Counted from the stretch's first letter, positions 7,040 to 16,076 are shown. The stretch: DNA of 44,998 nt from Streptomyces sp. YS415 (GCF_023544665.1 NZ_JAMJFL010000041.1:1-44998), one strand, 5' to 3'. A program made the numbers and translations. The notes: generated from the sequence alone by a model not told the origin.

Positions 7040-8759
7040 CGTGGACCGTCGCCGACGCCGAGGCGCCCAGGTGGAGGTCGTCGCCCGGCCAGCTGACCGT
7101 GTAGGTGACGTCGCGGCGGGCGCGCGGGATGTCGTTGACGGTGAACGTGCCGTCCGCGCCGACCGTCACCGACGACAGGGTGCCGCTGCCGAGGCGGTCG
7201 GTGCGCTCGACCTTGAGCACCGCCCGGTCGGGCAGCGCCTTGCCCTGCGCGGTGAACGTGCCGGTGATCTCCACGCCGGAGCTCATCGACGCCTCCGCCG
7301 GGGCGGTGAGCGCGATCGAGGCGGGCGCCTTGCCGACGGTGACCGTGGTGCTGGGGCCGTCCGCCGGGCGGTGGGTGAGGTCGCCGAGGAACGAGACGCG
7401 GTAGGTGGCGTCGCCGAGCAGGCCGGGCTCGTCGAGCACGGTGTAGGAGCCGTCCTCCTTGACGGGGAAGGTGCCCAGGTCGTGGGTGCCGGCCGCGTCC
7501 GTGCGGCTGGCGGTGACCTGCAGCGGCCGGCCGGGCGCCGGGCCGTCCCACTCCAGCTTGCCGCGCACGGCGAGCGGCTCGCCCGCGACCGCCTGGGCGG
7601 GGCTGTGGGTCAGCCCGCCGGTGAAGCGGACGTCGTACTGCACGGCCGGGGGCTGGATGATGTGCAGCCAGTACTGGCCGCCGGTGGCGTTGGTGGTGAC
7701 GGCGAACAGCCGGGAGCCGTCGGCCGACCACTCCATGCCGCGCGGCACGACCCGGTCGCCGTCCTGGCTGCCCTCGAAGACGAACTCCAGCGGGGCGGTG
7801 GCGTCACCGGGGTCCGCGGGCTGCACCAGCAGGTCGGGGGTGGCGCCGGTGGCCGAGGCGCCGCGCGCCAGGTACTTGCCGTCGCCGCTGAAGGCGACGG
7901 AGGCGGCGGTGGCACCAGCCGGGAGGGGCTGGTAGCGGGTGGACGCGTCCGAGAGGTCGCTGGTGTTGAGCAGCCGGGTGCCGGTTTTGGCGTCCGCGAG
8001 GGCGACCTTCGCCCCGTCCGGGGAGACCGCGATGTCCTTCAGGTCCAGGGCGCCCTGTCCGGCGTCGTCGGCGAAGCGGCGGGTGGCGCCGCGCACCGGG
8101 GTCTCGCCACTGCCGTCGAAGACGCTGAGGAACGGGTCCGGCGCCGCGGAGTTGAGCCCCTGGCCCATCACGAAGGTGTCGTTCGGGCCGCCCTCCAGCA
8201 GGAGCTTGCCGGAGTCGTTCCAGCCGGTGCGCTGCCAGCCGCCGTCGATGATCGTGTCCAGGTGCGATGCCGCCGTGCCGCACTGGCTGAGGTAGTCGGC
8301 CCACTGCGAGGTGTAGTACGGCTTGCCTCCGGCGACCACGACCTCGCGCCCGCACTGGTCGCCGGGCGCGTTGGGCGCGCTCTTGATGGCCAGGGTGGCG
8401 GTGTCGTAGGCGGATATGCGGTAGCGCTCGCCGACGTACAGCGTGCTCGAGTCGGCGCTGAGGGCCAGGCCGGAGACGTGGTAGTTGGTGGTGATGGTGG
8501 AGATGCGCTCGCCCTGGAAGGTGTAGACGGCGATCTGGCCGTAGTAGGAACTGGATCCCACGGCTGCGTCGGCGAGGAAGATGCGCTCGTGGACGCTGTC
8601 GACGGCCAGCGCCGAGTACGAGGTGAACGGCAGCTTGGCCACGGTGTCCGAGGCCGCCGCGTGCGCCGCGGGCGCCGCGGCGACGGTGAGTCCGGTCCCG
8701 GCGAGGACCGCGGCGAGGACGGTGGCCGCGAGGCGTCCGGAACGGTGTGCAGTATTCAA
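7029..8759 (-). CDS. Secreted beta-propeller protein with C-terminal Ig-like repeats (576 aa)
   Basis: A Sec signal peptide (LNTAHRSGRLAATVLAAVLAGTG..., cleavage after AHA) is followed by about 330 residues of repeated blades such as VSGLALSADSSTLYVGE, IAVSPDGAKVALADA and VAFSGDGKYLARGA, typical of a WD40/YVTN-like propeller, and then at least two Ig-like beta repeats (around ...EDGSYTVLDEPGLLGDATYRVSFLGDLTH and ...ADGTFTVNDIPRARRDVTYTVSWPGDDLH). The product is an exported, probably surface-associated protein of unknown ligand. I chose the TTG at 8759: GGGGGG lies just upstream and the predicted promoter (8849-8820) would start RNA downstream of the alternative ATG at 8849. The extra 30 residues from that ATG lie over a hairpin (8787-8804) and look untranslated. 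Confidence 0.8.
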   Translation of the reverse strand: MNTAHRSGRLAATVLAAVLAGTGLTVAAAPAAHAAASDTVAKLPFTSYSALAVDSVHERIFLADAAVGSSSYYGQIAVYTFQGERISTITTNYHVSGLALSADSSTLYVGERYRISAYDTATLAIKSAPNAPGDQCGREVVVAGGKPYYTSQWADYLSQCGTAASHLDTIIDGGWQRTGWNDSGKLLLEGGPNDTFVMGQGLNSAAPDPFLSVFDGSGETPVRGATRRFADDAGQGALDLKDIAVSPDGAKVALADAKTGTRLLNTSDLSDASTRYQPLPAGATAASVAFSGDGKYLARGASATGATPDLLVQPADPGDATAPLEFVFEGSQDGDRVVPRGMEWSADGSRLFAVTTNATGGQYWLHIIQPPAVQYDVRFTGGLTHSPAQAVAGEPLAVRGKLEWDGPAPGRPLQVTASRTDAAGTHDLGTFPVKEDGSYTVLDEPGLLGDATYRVSFLGDLTHRPADGPSTTVTVGKAPASIALTAPAEASMSSGVEITGTFTAQGKALPDRAVLKVERTDRLGSGTLSSVTVGADGTFTVNDIPRARRDVTYTVSWPGDDLHLGASASATVHVTR

Positions 8760-8819
8760 CTGTGCCCCCCACAGGCTGTGTCGGGCCCCACCGGAAGCGG
8801 TGGGACCCGTGTGCCCCCC

Positions 8820-8849
8820 ATGTAACAGGGATGAAGATCCCGTGTTCAA
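8820..8849 (-). promoter_or_regulatory. Probable promoter of the propeller gene
   Basis: On the minus strand TTGAAC (8849-8844) and TTACAT (8825-8820) are 18 bp apart. The transcript would start near 8813 and have a leader of about 55 nt containing a 7-bp hairpin (8787-8793 with 8798-8804, GAAG-type loop) and two copies of TGGGGGGCACA. Confidence 0.45.
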
Positions 8850-8879
8850 GGGGGCGCGAGGGCAGGCGAGTTGCTGCCG

Positions 8880-8937
8880 CCCGCGGCCGGCCCGTGACGA
8901 TCACTGGTCAGGGCTCCCATCGGAGGCCGGCCGCGGG
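8880..8937 (-). terminator. Long stem-loop after pckG
   Basis: CCCGCGGCCGGCC (8880-8892) pairs perfectly with GGCCGGCCGCGGG (8925-8937), a 13-bp stem around a 32-nt loop. It begins 15 bp past the pckG stop codon, so it probably ends the pckG transcript and separates it from the propeller gene read in the same direction. There is no T run, which is usual in this genus. Confidence 0.65.
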
Positions 8938-8952
8938 GGGTTCATGGGGGGA

Positions 8953-10776
8953 CTAGCCCAGGCGCCGCACCAGCGCGTGGTACTCGTCCCACAGCTCCTT
9001 CGGCGTGTGGTCGCCGAAGGTGTTGAGGTGGTCGGGGACCAGCGCGGCTTCCTCGCGCCAGACCTCCTTGTCGACCGTGAGCAGGAACTCCAGGTCGGAG
9101 TCGGCCAGTTCCAGGCCCTTGGTGTCGAGGGCGTCCTTCGTCGGCAGGATGCCGATCGGGGTCTCGACGCCCTCGGCCTTGCCCTCGAGGCGCTCCACGA
9201 TCCACTTCAGGACCCGGGAGTTCTCGCCGAAGCCGGGCCAGACGAACGTGCCCTCGTCGTTCTTGCGGAACCAGTTGACGTAGTAGATCTTCGGGAGCTT
9301 CGCGGCGTCCTTGTCCTTGGCGACGTCGACCCAGTGGCCCATGTAGTCGCCCATGTTGTAGCCGCAGAACGGCAGCATGGCGAACGGGTCGCGGCGCAGC
9401 TCGCCGACCTTGCCCTCGGCGGCGGCGGTCTTCTCGGAGGCGACGTTCGCGCCGAGGAAGACGCCGTGGTTCCAGTCGAAGGACTCCGTGACCAGCGGTA
9501 CGGCGGTGGCGCGCCGGCCGCCGAAGAGGATCGCGGAGATCGGCACGCCCTTGGGGTCCTCCCACTCGGGCGCGATGATCGGGCACTGCGAGGCGGGGAC
9601 GGTGAAGCGGGCGTTGGGGTGGGCGGCCGGCGAATCCGAGGAGGGCGTCCAGTCGTTGCCCTTCCAGTCGGTGAGGTGGGCCGGGGTCTCCTCCGTCATG
9701 CCCTCCCACCAGATGTCGTTGTCGTCGGTGAGCGCCACGTTGGTGAAGACGGAGTTGCCCCACAGCGTCTTCATCGCGTTGGCGTTGGTGTGCTCACCGG
9801 TGCCGGGCGCGACGCCGAAGAAGCCGGCCTCGGGGTTGATGGCGTACAGGCGGCCGTCCTCGCCGAAGCGCATCCAGGCGATGTCGTCGCCGATCGTCTC
9901 GACGGTCCAGCCGGAGATCGTGGGCTCCAGCATGGCGAGGTTGGTCTTGCCGCAGGCGCTCGGGAAGGCGGCGGCGACGTACTTGGACTCGCCCTGCGGC
10001 GGGGTGAGCTTCAGGACCAGCATGTGCTCGGCCAGCCAGCCCTCGTCGCGGGCCATGACGGAGGCGATGCGCAGGGCGTAGCACTTCTTGCCGAGCAGGG
10101 CGTTGCCGCCGTAGCCGGAGCCGTAGGACCAGATCTCGCGGGACTCCGGGAAGTGGGAGATGTACTTGGTGGAGTTGCAGGGCCACGGCACGTCCGCCTC
10201 GCCCTCGGCCAGCGGCGCTCCGAGCGTGTGCACGGCACGCACGAAGAAGCCGTCGGAGCCGAGCTCGTCGAGGACGGGCTGCCCCATGCGCGTCATGGTG
10301 CGCATGGAGACCGCGACGTAGGCGGAGTCGGTGATCTCGACGCCGATCGCGGAGAGGTCCGAACCGAGGGGGCCCATGCAGAACGGGACGACGTACATCG
10401 TCCGGCCCTTCATCGAGCCGCGGAAGATGCCCTTCTCCCCGGCAAAGATCTCCCGCATCTCGGCGGGGGCCTTCCAGTGGTTGGTGGGGCCCGCGTCCTC
10501 TTCCTTCTCGGAGCAGATGAAGGTGCGGTCCTCGACCCGGGCGACATCGGTGGGGTCGGAGGCCGCGTAGTAGGAGTTGGGGCGCTTGATCGGGTCGAGC
10601 CGCTTGAAGGTGCCCTTCGCCACGAGCTCCTCGCACAGGCGCTCGTACTCGGCCTCGGATCCGTCGCACCAGACCACGTTGTCCGGCTCGGTCAGTTCCG
10701 CGATCTCGTCGACCCACGAGATCAGTTCCTGATGGGTGGTGGGGACGCCGGGGGGAGCCACGATGTCGCGCGCCAC
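8953..10776 (-). CDS. pckG: Phosphoenolpyruvate carboxykinase (GTP), 607 aa
   Basis: This cytoplasmic enzyme converts oxaloacetate and GTP to phosphoenolpyruvate, GDP and CO2, the key gluconeogenic and anaplerotic step. The sequence has the PEPCK-specific P-loop FPSACGKTNL at residues 271-280, the kinase-2 motif IGDDIAWMRFG, the FGGRR substrate/nucleotide block and the NWFRKNDEGTFVWPGFG region of the GTP-type enzymes; the length is normal for that class. The start is GTG 10776, preceded by AGGAG with a 6-nt gap; longer in-frame extension to 10878 would run through non-coding sequence. A 13-bp hairpin follows the stop. The gene is divergent from the PAQR protein at 11002. Confidence 0.97.
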   Translation of the reverse strand: MARDIVAPPGVPTTHQELISWVDEIAELTEPDNVVWCDGSEAEYERLCEELVAKGTFKRLDPIKRPNSYYAASDPTDVARVEDRTFICSEKEEDAGPTNHWKAPAEMREIFAGEKGIFRGSMKGRTMYVVPFCMGPLGSDLSAIGVEITDSAYVAVSMRTMTRMGQPVLDELGSDGFFVRAVHTLGAPLAEGEADVPWPCNSTKYISHFPESREIWSYGSGYGGNALLGKKCYALRIASVMARDEGWLAEHMLVLKLTPPQGESKYVAAAFPSACGKTNLAMLEPTISGWTVETIGDDIAWMRFGEDGRLYAINPEAGFFGVAPGTGEHTNANAMKTLWGNSVFTNVALTDDNDIWWEGMTEETPAHLTDWKGNDWTPSSDSPAAHPNARFTVPASQCPIIAPEWEDPKGVPISAILFGGRRATAVPLVTESFDWNHGVFLGANVASEKTAAAEGKVGELRRDPFAMLPFCGYNMGDYMGHWVDVAKDKDAAKLPKIYYVNWFRKNDEGTFVWPGFGENSRVLKWIVERLEGKAEGVETPIGILPTKDALDTKGLELADSDLEFLLTVDKEVWREEAALVPDHLNTFGDHTPKELWDEYHALVRRLG

Positions 10777-10988
10777 GATTGCTCCTAAATGAGGGATTTT
10801 TGGTTGGAGGCCCCGTGGGGGCTGCGACCCGGATGCTTGCCAGAGGGGTACCTGGCGCTCATCCGGTGCCGACCGCACTCATTTGATCATCCGACGCGAG
10901 TGCCCATATGTCCAGAGGGCGTCACAGGTGAGCGAGCGTGAGACCTGCCACGTCCGCTGCGCAAGGGGGAGACCCCCCACGTCGTAGG

Positions 10989-10994
10989 TACGAT
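10989..10994 (+). promoter_or_regulatory. -10 box next to the start of the PAQR gene
   Basis: TACGAT lies 7 nt before the ATG at 11002, with no ribosome-binding site between, which suggests a leaderless mRNA. No clear -35. The same divergent region (10777-11001) contains an inverted repeat GCACTC/GAGTGC (10875-10880, 10898-10903) of unknown role. Confidence 0.4.
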
Positions 10995-11001
10995 TCCCCT
11001 T

Positions 11002-11715
11002 ATGAATGCGTCCGTCCCCGACGCGCCCCTGGACCCGCCGGACGACGGCCGCGGTCCCGTGGCGCTCTCCCTGCCCCATCCGGTCAAGCCCAAGCTCCGG
11101 GGCTGGCTGCATCTGGGCATGTTTCCGGCCGTACTCATCGCGGGCCTGGTGCTGACCGCCCTCGCCGACTCCCCCAGAGGCCGCCTGGCCTGCGGGATCT
11201 ACGCCCTCACGGCCTGTCTGCTGTTCGGTGTCAGCGCGCTGTACCACCGGGGCGACTGGAGCCCGCGCATGGACGGCATCCTGCGCCGGCTCGATCACGC
11301 CAACATCTTCCTGATCATCGCCGGCACCTACACCCCGCTGACCATGCTGCTCCTGCCGGGCAGCAAGGGGCGGTGGCTGCTGTGGGGGATCTGGGCCGCC
11401 GCTGTCGCGGGCATCGCCTTCCGGGTCTTCTGGGTGGGCGCCCCGCGCTGGCTCTACACGCCCTGTTACATCGCGATGGGCTGGGCGGCCGTCTTCTTCC
11501 TGCCCGACTTCATGCGCTCGGGCGGCGTCACGGTCCTGGTCCTGGTGATCGTCGGCGGCCTGCTGTACAGCGCGGGCGGCGTGATCTACGGCATCAAGCG
11601 GCCCAACCCCTCACCGCGCTGGTTCGGCTTCCACGAGGTCTTCCACTCCTTCACCCTGGCGGCCTTCGCCGTGCACTACGTCGGCATCTCCCTGGTCGCC
11701 TACCAGCACGCGTAG
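11002..11715 (+). CDS. Hemolysin III / PAQR family membrane protein (237 aa)
   Basis: The protein has about seven membrane segments and the three conserved blocks of the hemolysin III (YqfA/TrhA, PAQR) family: SALYHR with His82, RRLDHANIFLIIAGTYTPL with Asp98-His99, and FGFHEVFHSF with His211 and His215. In PAQR receptors these His and Asp residues bind zinc in a hydrolase-like site, so a membrane metallohydrolase or lipid-homeostasis role is likely; the hemolysin name is historical. The N-terminal 30 residues are polar and cytoplasmic. Start ATG 11002 has no Shine-Dalgarno but follows a -10 box by 7 nt. Confidence 0.9.
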   Translation: MNASVPDAPLDPPDDGRGPVALSLPHPVKPKLRGWLHLGMFPAVLIAGLVLTALADSPRGRLACGIYALTACLLFGVSALYHRGDWSPRMDGILRRLDHANIFLIIAGTYTPLTMLLLPGSKGRWLLWGIWAAAVAGIAFRVFWVGAPRWLYTPCYIAMGWAAVFFLPDFMRSGGVTVLVLVIVGGLLYSAGGVIYGIKRPNPSPRWFGFHEVFHSFTLAAFAVHYVGISLVAYQHA

Positions 11716-11764
11716 CCCGTCGGCGGGCTCTCCCGGCACTGCCGCACCATGGCATCCTGACCGG

Positions 11765-12487
11765 GTGACCGCACCGGAGATCCGCTTCGAAGTCGCCCCC
11801 GAGCTGGCGCTGTTCGTCCCGCACGGCCGCCGGTCCGGCGCCACCGCCCTCGTCACCGACGGGGTCTCGTCCCTCGGCCATGTCGTGGAGTCCCTCGGCG
11901 TGCCGCTCACCGAGGTCGGGACCCTGGAGGTGGACGGCCGGCAGGTGCCGGTGTCCTACGTCGCCGCGGCGGGCGACTCCGTGCGGGTGAAGGCGGTCGA
12001 GCGCCCCCAGCAGGTGCCGGGCGCTCCCCTGCGCTTCCTGCTCGACGTCCATCTGGGCACCCTCGCGCGGCGGCTGCGGCTGCTCGGCGTGGACACGGCG
12101 TACGAGTCGACGGACATCGGGGATCCGGCGCTCGCGGCGCGTTCGGCGGCGGAGAAGCGGGTCATGCTCAGCCGCGACCGGGGCCTGCTGCGCCGCCGCG
12201 AGCTGTGGGCGGGCGCCTACGTCTACAGCACACGCCCCGAGGACCAGCTCCGCGACGTCCTGGAGCGGTTCCGCCCCGAACTGCGGCCGTGGACCCGCTG
12301 CACCGCCTGCAACGGCCTGCTGAAGGAGGCCACGAAGGAGGAGGTCGCCGACCAGCTGCACGGCGGCACCCAGCGGTCCTACGACGTGTTCGCCCAGTGC
12401 CAGGAGTGCGGCCGGGCGTACTGGAAGGGCGCGCACCACGAGCAGCTGGTGGCCATCGTGGAGCGCGCCCTCACCGAATTCGCCTAG
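11765..12487 (+). CDS. Mut7-C family protein: ubiquitin-like domain, PIN-like nuclease domain and zinc ribbon (240 aa)
   Basis: The N-terminal about 85 residues fit the ubiquitin/MoaD-like domain found in front of Mut7-C (Pfam PF14451). Residues about 88-220 fit Mut7-C (PF01927), a PIN-like RNase fold: acidic Asp94 in FLLDVHLGTLARRLRLLG, the SRDRGLL block with Asp138, and a zinc ribbon with Cys179-x2-Cys182 and Cys212-x2-Cys215. A cytoplasmic RNA-processing or nuclease role is known only from fold similarity; no substrate is established. Start GTG 11765 is preceded by a -10-like CATCCT (11753-11758) with a 6-nt gap. It ends overlapping the stop of the convergent copper-oxidase gene (12484-12487). 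Confidence 0.88.
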   Translation: MTAPEIRFEVAPELALFVPHGRRSGATALVTDGVSSLGHVVESLGVPLTEVGTLEVDGRQVPVSYVAAAGDSVRVKAVERPQQVPGAPLRFLLDVHLGTLARRLRLLGVDTAYESTDIGDPALAARSAAEKRVMLSRDRGLLRRRELWAGAYVYSTRPEDQLRDVLERFRPELRPWTRCTACNGLLKEATKEEVADQLHGGTQRSYDVFAQCQECGRAYWKGAHHEQLVAIVERALTEFA

Positions 12488-14886
12488 CGGGTACGGACGT
12501 CACGCTTTCCGCAGGCGATGCCGTCCCCGTTCCGGTCCAGCCGCAGCGGGTCGTCCTTGCCGTTCACCTTCAGGCGGCCGTAGTCGTTCCGCTTCAGCCA
12601 GTCGCAGCGGGCCTTGGCCGTCGCCTTCACGGCCGGCGGGAACTCGGTCGGGACGCAGACGTTCGCCGAGCCGTAGTGGCGGTCGCAGCCGGCGACCGTC
12701 GGGCTGACCTGCTGCGCGGACCTCTTCCTGCCGGGGCCCGTGACCTTGCCGGACAGGTCGTCGGCGAAGGAGTGGACGTGCGCCGAGGCGTCCGTCGCCT
12801 TCAGGGCCGCGGGTCCTTGCAGATGGACCCACTTGGCGACCGACGGGACACCGTTGGCGTCGACCGCGAAGAGCATGTACCAGCCGGGCGGGGCCAGGTT
12901 GGGGTTGCTCGTCACGTTCAGGTCGATGTTGTTGCCGTCCACCGACAGCGGCAGGTCCACGAACCGCTGGTTCGGGTCCGAGGAGTGGGTCACCGCCGCC
13001 GGGCGGATCAGCTCCGCCTTGGCGATGGGCCGGTCCACGGTGATCCGCTGGGTGTCGCCGTAGGTCCACTCGGTGTCGATCACCGAGGTGATCGCCGGTC
13101 GCTGGCCCTTGAGGAGATAGGGCGGGGTGTAGATCGACACGTTGTGGTTCCAGGAGCCGTTGCCCGGGTTGTCACCGGTGGTCATCACCCGGCCGTCCGG
13201 GAGCAGGAACGCCGAGGAGTGGTAGCCGCGCGCCTCGGGGTCCGCGGCGACCGGGTCGAACGTCTCCGTCGCCGGATCGAAGATCGACGTCTCGTACACG
13301 GGGTTGGCGCGGTTGTGCAGGGCGCCGCCCGTCTCCAGCACCTTGCCGTCGGGCAGCAGCACGGCGGAGACGTACATCTTGCCCTGGCCGCCGGTCTGCG
13401 CCACGCGCCCGTTGCCGAGGTCGACCGTGCCCTGCGGGATCGGCGGCCCGGCGACGTAGGCCGGGTTCGGCTGCTTGAGGTCGATGATGTCGGTCAGCCG
13501 GTTGGCGTCCGGGTTGGACTCGATGTTGCCGCCGCCGAGGGTGAGGACCTTCTGGTCCTGCGCCGGGGGCAGCAGCACGCTCGCCGACTGGTCCCGCTCG
13601 TCCTTCTTCTGCAGCCCCGGCACCTGGGTGACCGTGTTCGCGGCGTAGTCGTAGACCGCGGAGCCGGTGCCCGGGATGTTGTTGCCGAAGACATGGCTGC
13701 CGGAGTAGAAGAGGCGGCCGTCCTGCATCAGGATCATCGACGGGTACAGGCCCCAGTAGGACCAGGTCTGGTTGACCTTCCACAGTTCGAGCCACTTCTG
13801 CTCGGCCTGCGAGAACACCTCCGCCGTCACCGACCCGGTCGAGTCCTCCTTCAGCCCGCCGAAGGAGATCACGTCACCGTTGCCGAGGATCGTCGCCGAC
13901 GGGTACCAGTGACCGTCGTTCATGTCGTTGGTCTTGGTGTACGTCTCGGTCGTGGGGTCGAAGACGTACGAGTCCTTGTACCCCTGGTAGCCGACCGTGC
14001 CGTCCGCCGAGGGGTAGCCCTTGTTGCCGCTCATCACCAGCACCCGCCCGTCCTGGAGCTGGACGTGGCCGGCGCAGAACATGTCCTTCGGGGTGGGGAT
14101 GATCTTGTAGGTGCCGTTGGCCGGGTCGTACACCGCGGAGGTGAAGGTGCCCGCCTTGAACATCTCCTCGCTGTTGCCGGAGCCCGCGATCAGCAGCACC
14201 TTGCCGTTGTGCAGCACGACGGAGTGCATCGAGCGCACCGGGTTCTGCACGGGCAGCACGTCCCAGCGGCCGTTGGCGCACTCCTGGGCGGTGCCCGTGC
14301 ACTGCGGCGGCGGGGTGACGTCGGGGACCTGGTCCATCGTGTAGTCGTCGGTGGTCGCCGAGCCGGTGCCGTAGACCGAGACGCCCCAGCTGATCCGGTC
14401 GGTGCCGGCCGGGACCTCGGGGGTGCGGACGGTGGCCTCGGTCCAGCTCCCGGCCAGGTCCAGCGTCTTGAGGTCGGTCCAGTACTGCCAGCCGGCCGTG
14501 GTGTCGTGCCGGAAGAGGGTGACGCTGGCGTCCGGGGTGGTGGTCTTGTACCAGAGGCCGAGGTCGTACTGCTTGCCCGGTGTCACCGCGGGCGCGCAGT
14601 TCGCGGACTCGGTGATCAGCGCCTTGCGGTCGCCCTGGGTCCGGCGGGTCAGGGTCACCTTCATGGCCTTGGAGCCGGAGTGGGCGTCGGCGACGGTCTC
14701 GTAGGAGAAGTCGTTGTCGCCCCAGCCGGACTTGGACCAGCAGAACGGCATGTCGCCGGTGCCGGCGGTCTCGAAGCCCGGGTTCTTGATCAGGTTGGCG
14801 GCGGAGGCGGGGTGGGGTGTGGTCAGCAGCAGCCCGGCGGTGAGGGTGCCCACCGCGAACAGGGCGGTTCTCCGTCGGTGTCTCAT
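12484..14886 (-). CDS. Secreted copper-radical oxidase, galactose oxidase/GlxA-like, with Excalibur-like tail (800 aa)
   Basis: A signal peptide (residues 1-29, ending ASA-A) is followed by a carbohydrate-binding-like beta domain (NLIKNPGFETAG..., 31-185), a Kelch propeller (about 205-590) and the DUF1929-type Ig domain (about 595-690). The radical-copper site is visible: Cys271 (DMFCAGH) and Tyr328 (HWYPSAT) as the Cys-Tyr pair, Tyr555-His556 (GYHSSAF) and His634 (AVTHSSD) as other ligands. Such enzymes oxidise primary alcohols of sugars to aldehydes and make H2O2. The C-terminus has a Cys-rich segment ending DRNGDGIACG, like an Excalibur calcium-binding motif. Its ATG overlaps the stop of the GT2-GtrA gene (ATGA), making it the last gene of a four-gene glycan operon. 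Start 14886 has AAGGAGC upstream. Confidence 0.9.
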   Translation of the reverse strand: MRHRRRTALFAVGTLTAGLLLTTPHPASAANLIKNPGFETAGTGDMPFCWSKSGWGDNDFSYETVADAHSGSKAMKVTLTRRTQGDRKALITESANCAPAVTPGKQYDLGLWYKTTTPDASVTLFRHDTTAGWQYWTDLKTLDLAGSWTEATVRTPEVPAGTDRISWGVSVYGTGSATTDDYTMDQVPDVTPPPQCTGTAQECANGRWDVLPVQNPVRSMHSVVLHNGKVLLIAGSGNSEEMFKAGTFTSAVYDPANGTYKIIPTPKDMFCAGHVQLQDGRVLVMSGNKGYPSADGTVGYQGYKDSYVFDPTTETYTKTNDMNDGHWYPSATILGNGDVISFGGLKEDSTGSVTAEVFSQAEQKWLELWKVNQTWSYWGLYPSMILMQDGRLFYSGSHVFGNNIPGTGSAVYDYAANTVTQVPGLQKKDERDQSASVLLPPAQDQKVLTLGGGNIESNPDANRLTDIIDLKQPNPAYVAGPPIPQGTVDLGNGRVAQTGGQGKMYVSAVLLPDGKVLETGGALHNRANPVYETSIFDPATETFDPVAADPEARGYHSSAFLLPDGRVMTTGDNPGNGSWNHNVSIYTPPYLLKGQRPAITSVIDTEWTYGDTQRITVDRPIAKAELIRPAAVTHSSDPNQRFVDLPLSVDGNNIDLNVTSNPNLAPPGWYMLFAVDANGVPSVAKWVHLQGPAALKATDASAHVHSFADDLSGKVTGPGRKRSAQQVSPTVAGCDRHYGSANVCVPTEFPPAVKATAKARCDWLKRNDYGRLKVNGKDDPLRLDRNGDGIACGKRDVRTR

Positions 14887-16076
14887 GCGGTGCTCCTTGC
14901 TGTGCGGCTCCCGTGCGGCTCCCCGCCGGCGTTCCTGCGGGGCAGGTAGACCAGCGCCTCGGTGGCGGCGAAGCGCAGGACGAAGGTGGTGACCAGGGCC
15001 AGCGCGGTGGCCGAGAGGGCGCCCATCCCGAACTCGGCCACGAACAGCGCGATCAGCGGAATGCGCAGCACCAGATCGGCGTTGGCGAGCAGCGCGAACC
15101 GGCCGGCGCGGTCCCACCAGCGCCGGTGCCGCCGCCGGTCACGGAACAGCAGGTGCTCGATGAGCAGGAAGTTCCAGGCCACGCCGAACTGGTTGGCGAC
15201 GATCTCGGCGGGCAGGTAGTGCATGCCGAAGCCGGTGAGGATCCACAGGGCGAGCAGGTTCGGCACGAACCCGGAGGCGCCGATCAGCCCGAAGCCGACC
15301 ATGCGGGCGGCCGGGGACGCGGTGCGCAGTCCGGCCAGGTGGCGCAGGAAGCGCAGGCCCTCCTGGGCGGTCGACTTGGACTCGCCGGCGAACCGGTCCT
15401 GGAAGACGAACGGCACCTCGGCGACCTGGCGCGGGCGGCTGCGGACGGCGAGTTCCAGGAGGATCTTGTAGCCGAGCGGCTTGAGGACTTCGGCGGTCAC
15501 GGCCTGGCGGCGGATCGCGAAGAACCCGCTCATCGGGTCGCTGATGCCGTGCAGCCGGCGCGGGAACAGCGACTTGGTGAGCCAGGTGGCGCCCCGGGAG
15601 ACGGCGACCCGGTAACTGCCCGCGAGCCCGGCCCTGCTGCCGCCCTTGATGTACCGGGAGGCGACGACGAGCGCGGCGCCGGACCGCTCGCCGGTGGCCA
15701 CCAGCTCCGGGACCAGCGAGGGCGGATGCTGGCAGTCGCCGTCCATCACGACGATCCAGTCCGAGGTGGCCGCCTTCAGCCCTTCCACGACGGCGCCGCC
15801 GAGCCCGCCGACCGGGTCGTCCCGGTGGATCACGGCCACCGGGAAGGGGCAGTCCTGCGCCGCCTCCTTGATCACCTCGGGGGTGTCGTCGGTGGAGTCG
15901 TCCACGAAGACGACCTCGCAGGGCAGCCGGGCGGGCACCGACTCGGTGATCAGGCGCAGCAGCCGGCGGATGTTCGCCGACTCGTTGAAGGTCGGTACGA
16001 CGATGGTGACGGCGCCGGGCTCGGGGACCTCGGCCGCCTGAAGATCCGGGATCGGGGTGGTGTATTCCTGGCTCAT
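14883..16076 (-). CDS. Family 2 glycosyltransferase fused to a GtrA-like membrane domain (397 aa)
   Basis: Residues about 20-255 are a dolichol-phosphate-mannose-synthase type GT-A domain: VPTFNES, FVDDSTDDT and the metal-binding MDGDCQHP. Residues about 265-385 hold four membrane segments of the GtrA family (GFGLIGASGFVPNLLALW...). Enzymes of this design transfer a sugar from a nucleotide to polyprenyl phosphate at the inner face and help flip it, giving the lipid-linked donor for GT39/GT-C transferases. The neighbouring gene is just such an acceptor enzyme. Its ATG overlaps the upstream stop (ATGA at 16076-16073) and its own stop overlaps the oxidase start. The sugar is unknown. Confidence 0.9.
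   Translation of the reverse strand: MSQEYTTPIPDLQAAEVPEPGAVTIVVPTFNESANIRRLLRLITESVPARLPCEVVFVDDSTDDTPEVIKEAAQDCPFPVAVIHRDDPVGGLGGAVVEGLKAATSDWIVVMDGDCQHPPSLVPELVATGERSGAALVVASRYIKGGSRAGLAGSYRVAVSRGATWLTKSLFPRRLHGISDPMSGFFAIRRQAVTAEVLKPLGYKILLELAVRSRPRQVAEVPFVFQDRFAGESKSTAQEGLRFLRHLAGLRTASPAARMVGFGLIGASGFVPNLLALWILTGFGMHYLPAEIVANQFGVAWNFLLIEHLLFRDRRRHRRWWDRAGRFALLANADLVLRIPLIALFVAEFGMGALSATALALVTTFVLRFAATEALVYLPRRNAGGEPHGSRTARSTA

Noticed and set aside
7029..8849. ATG 8849 as start of the propeller protein
   Set aside because: The extra 30 residues lie over a hairpin and upstream of the predicted transcript start; TTG 8759 has GGGGGG and leads directly into the signal peptide.
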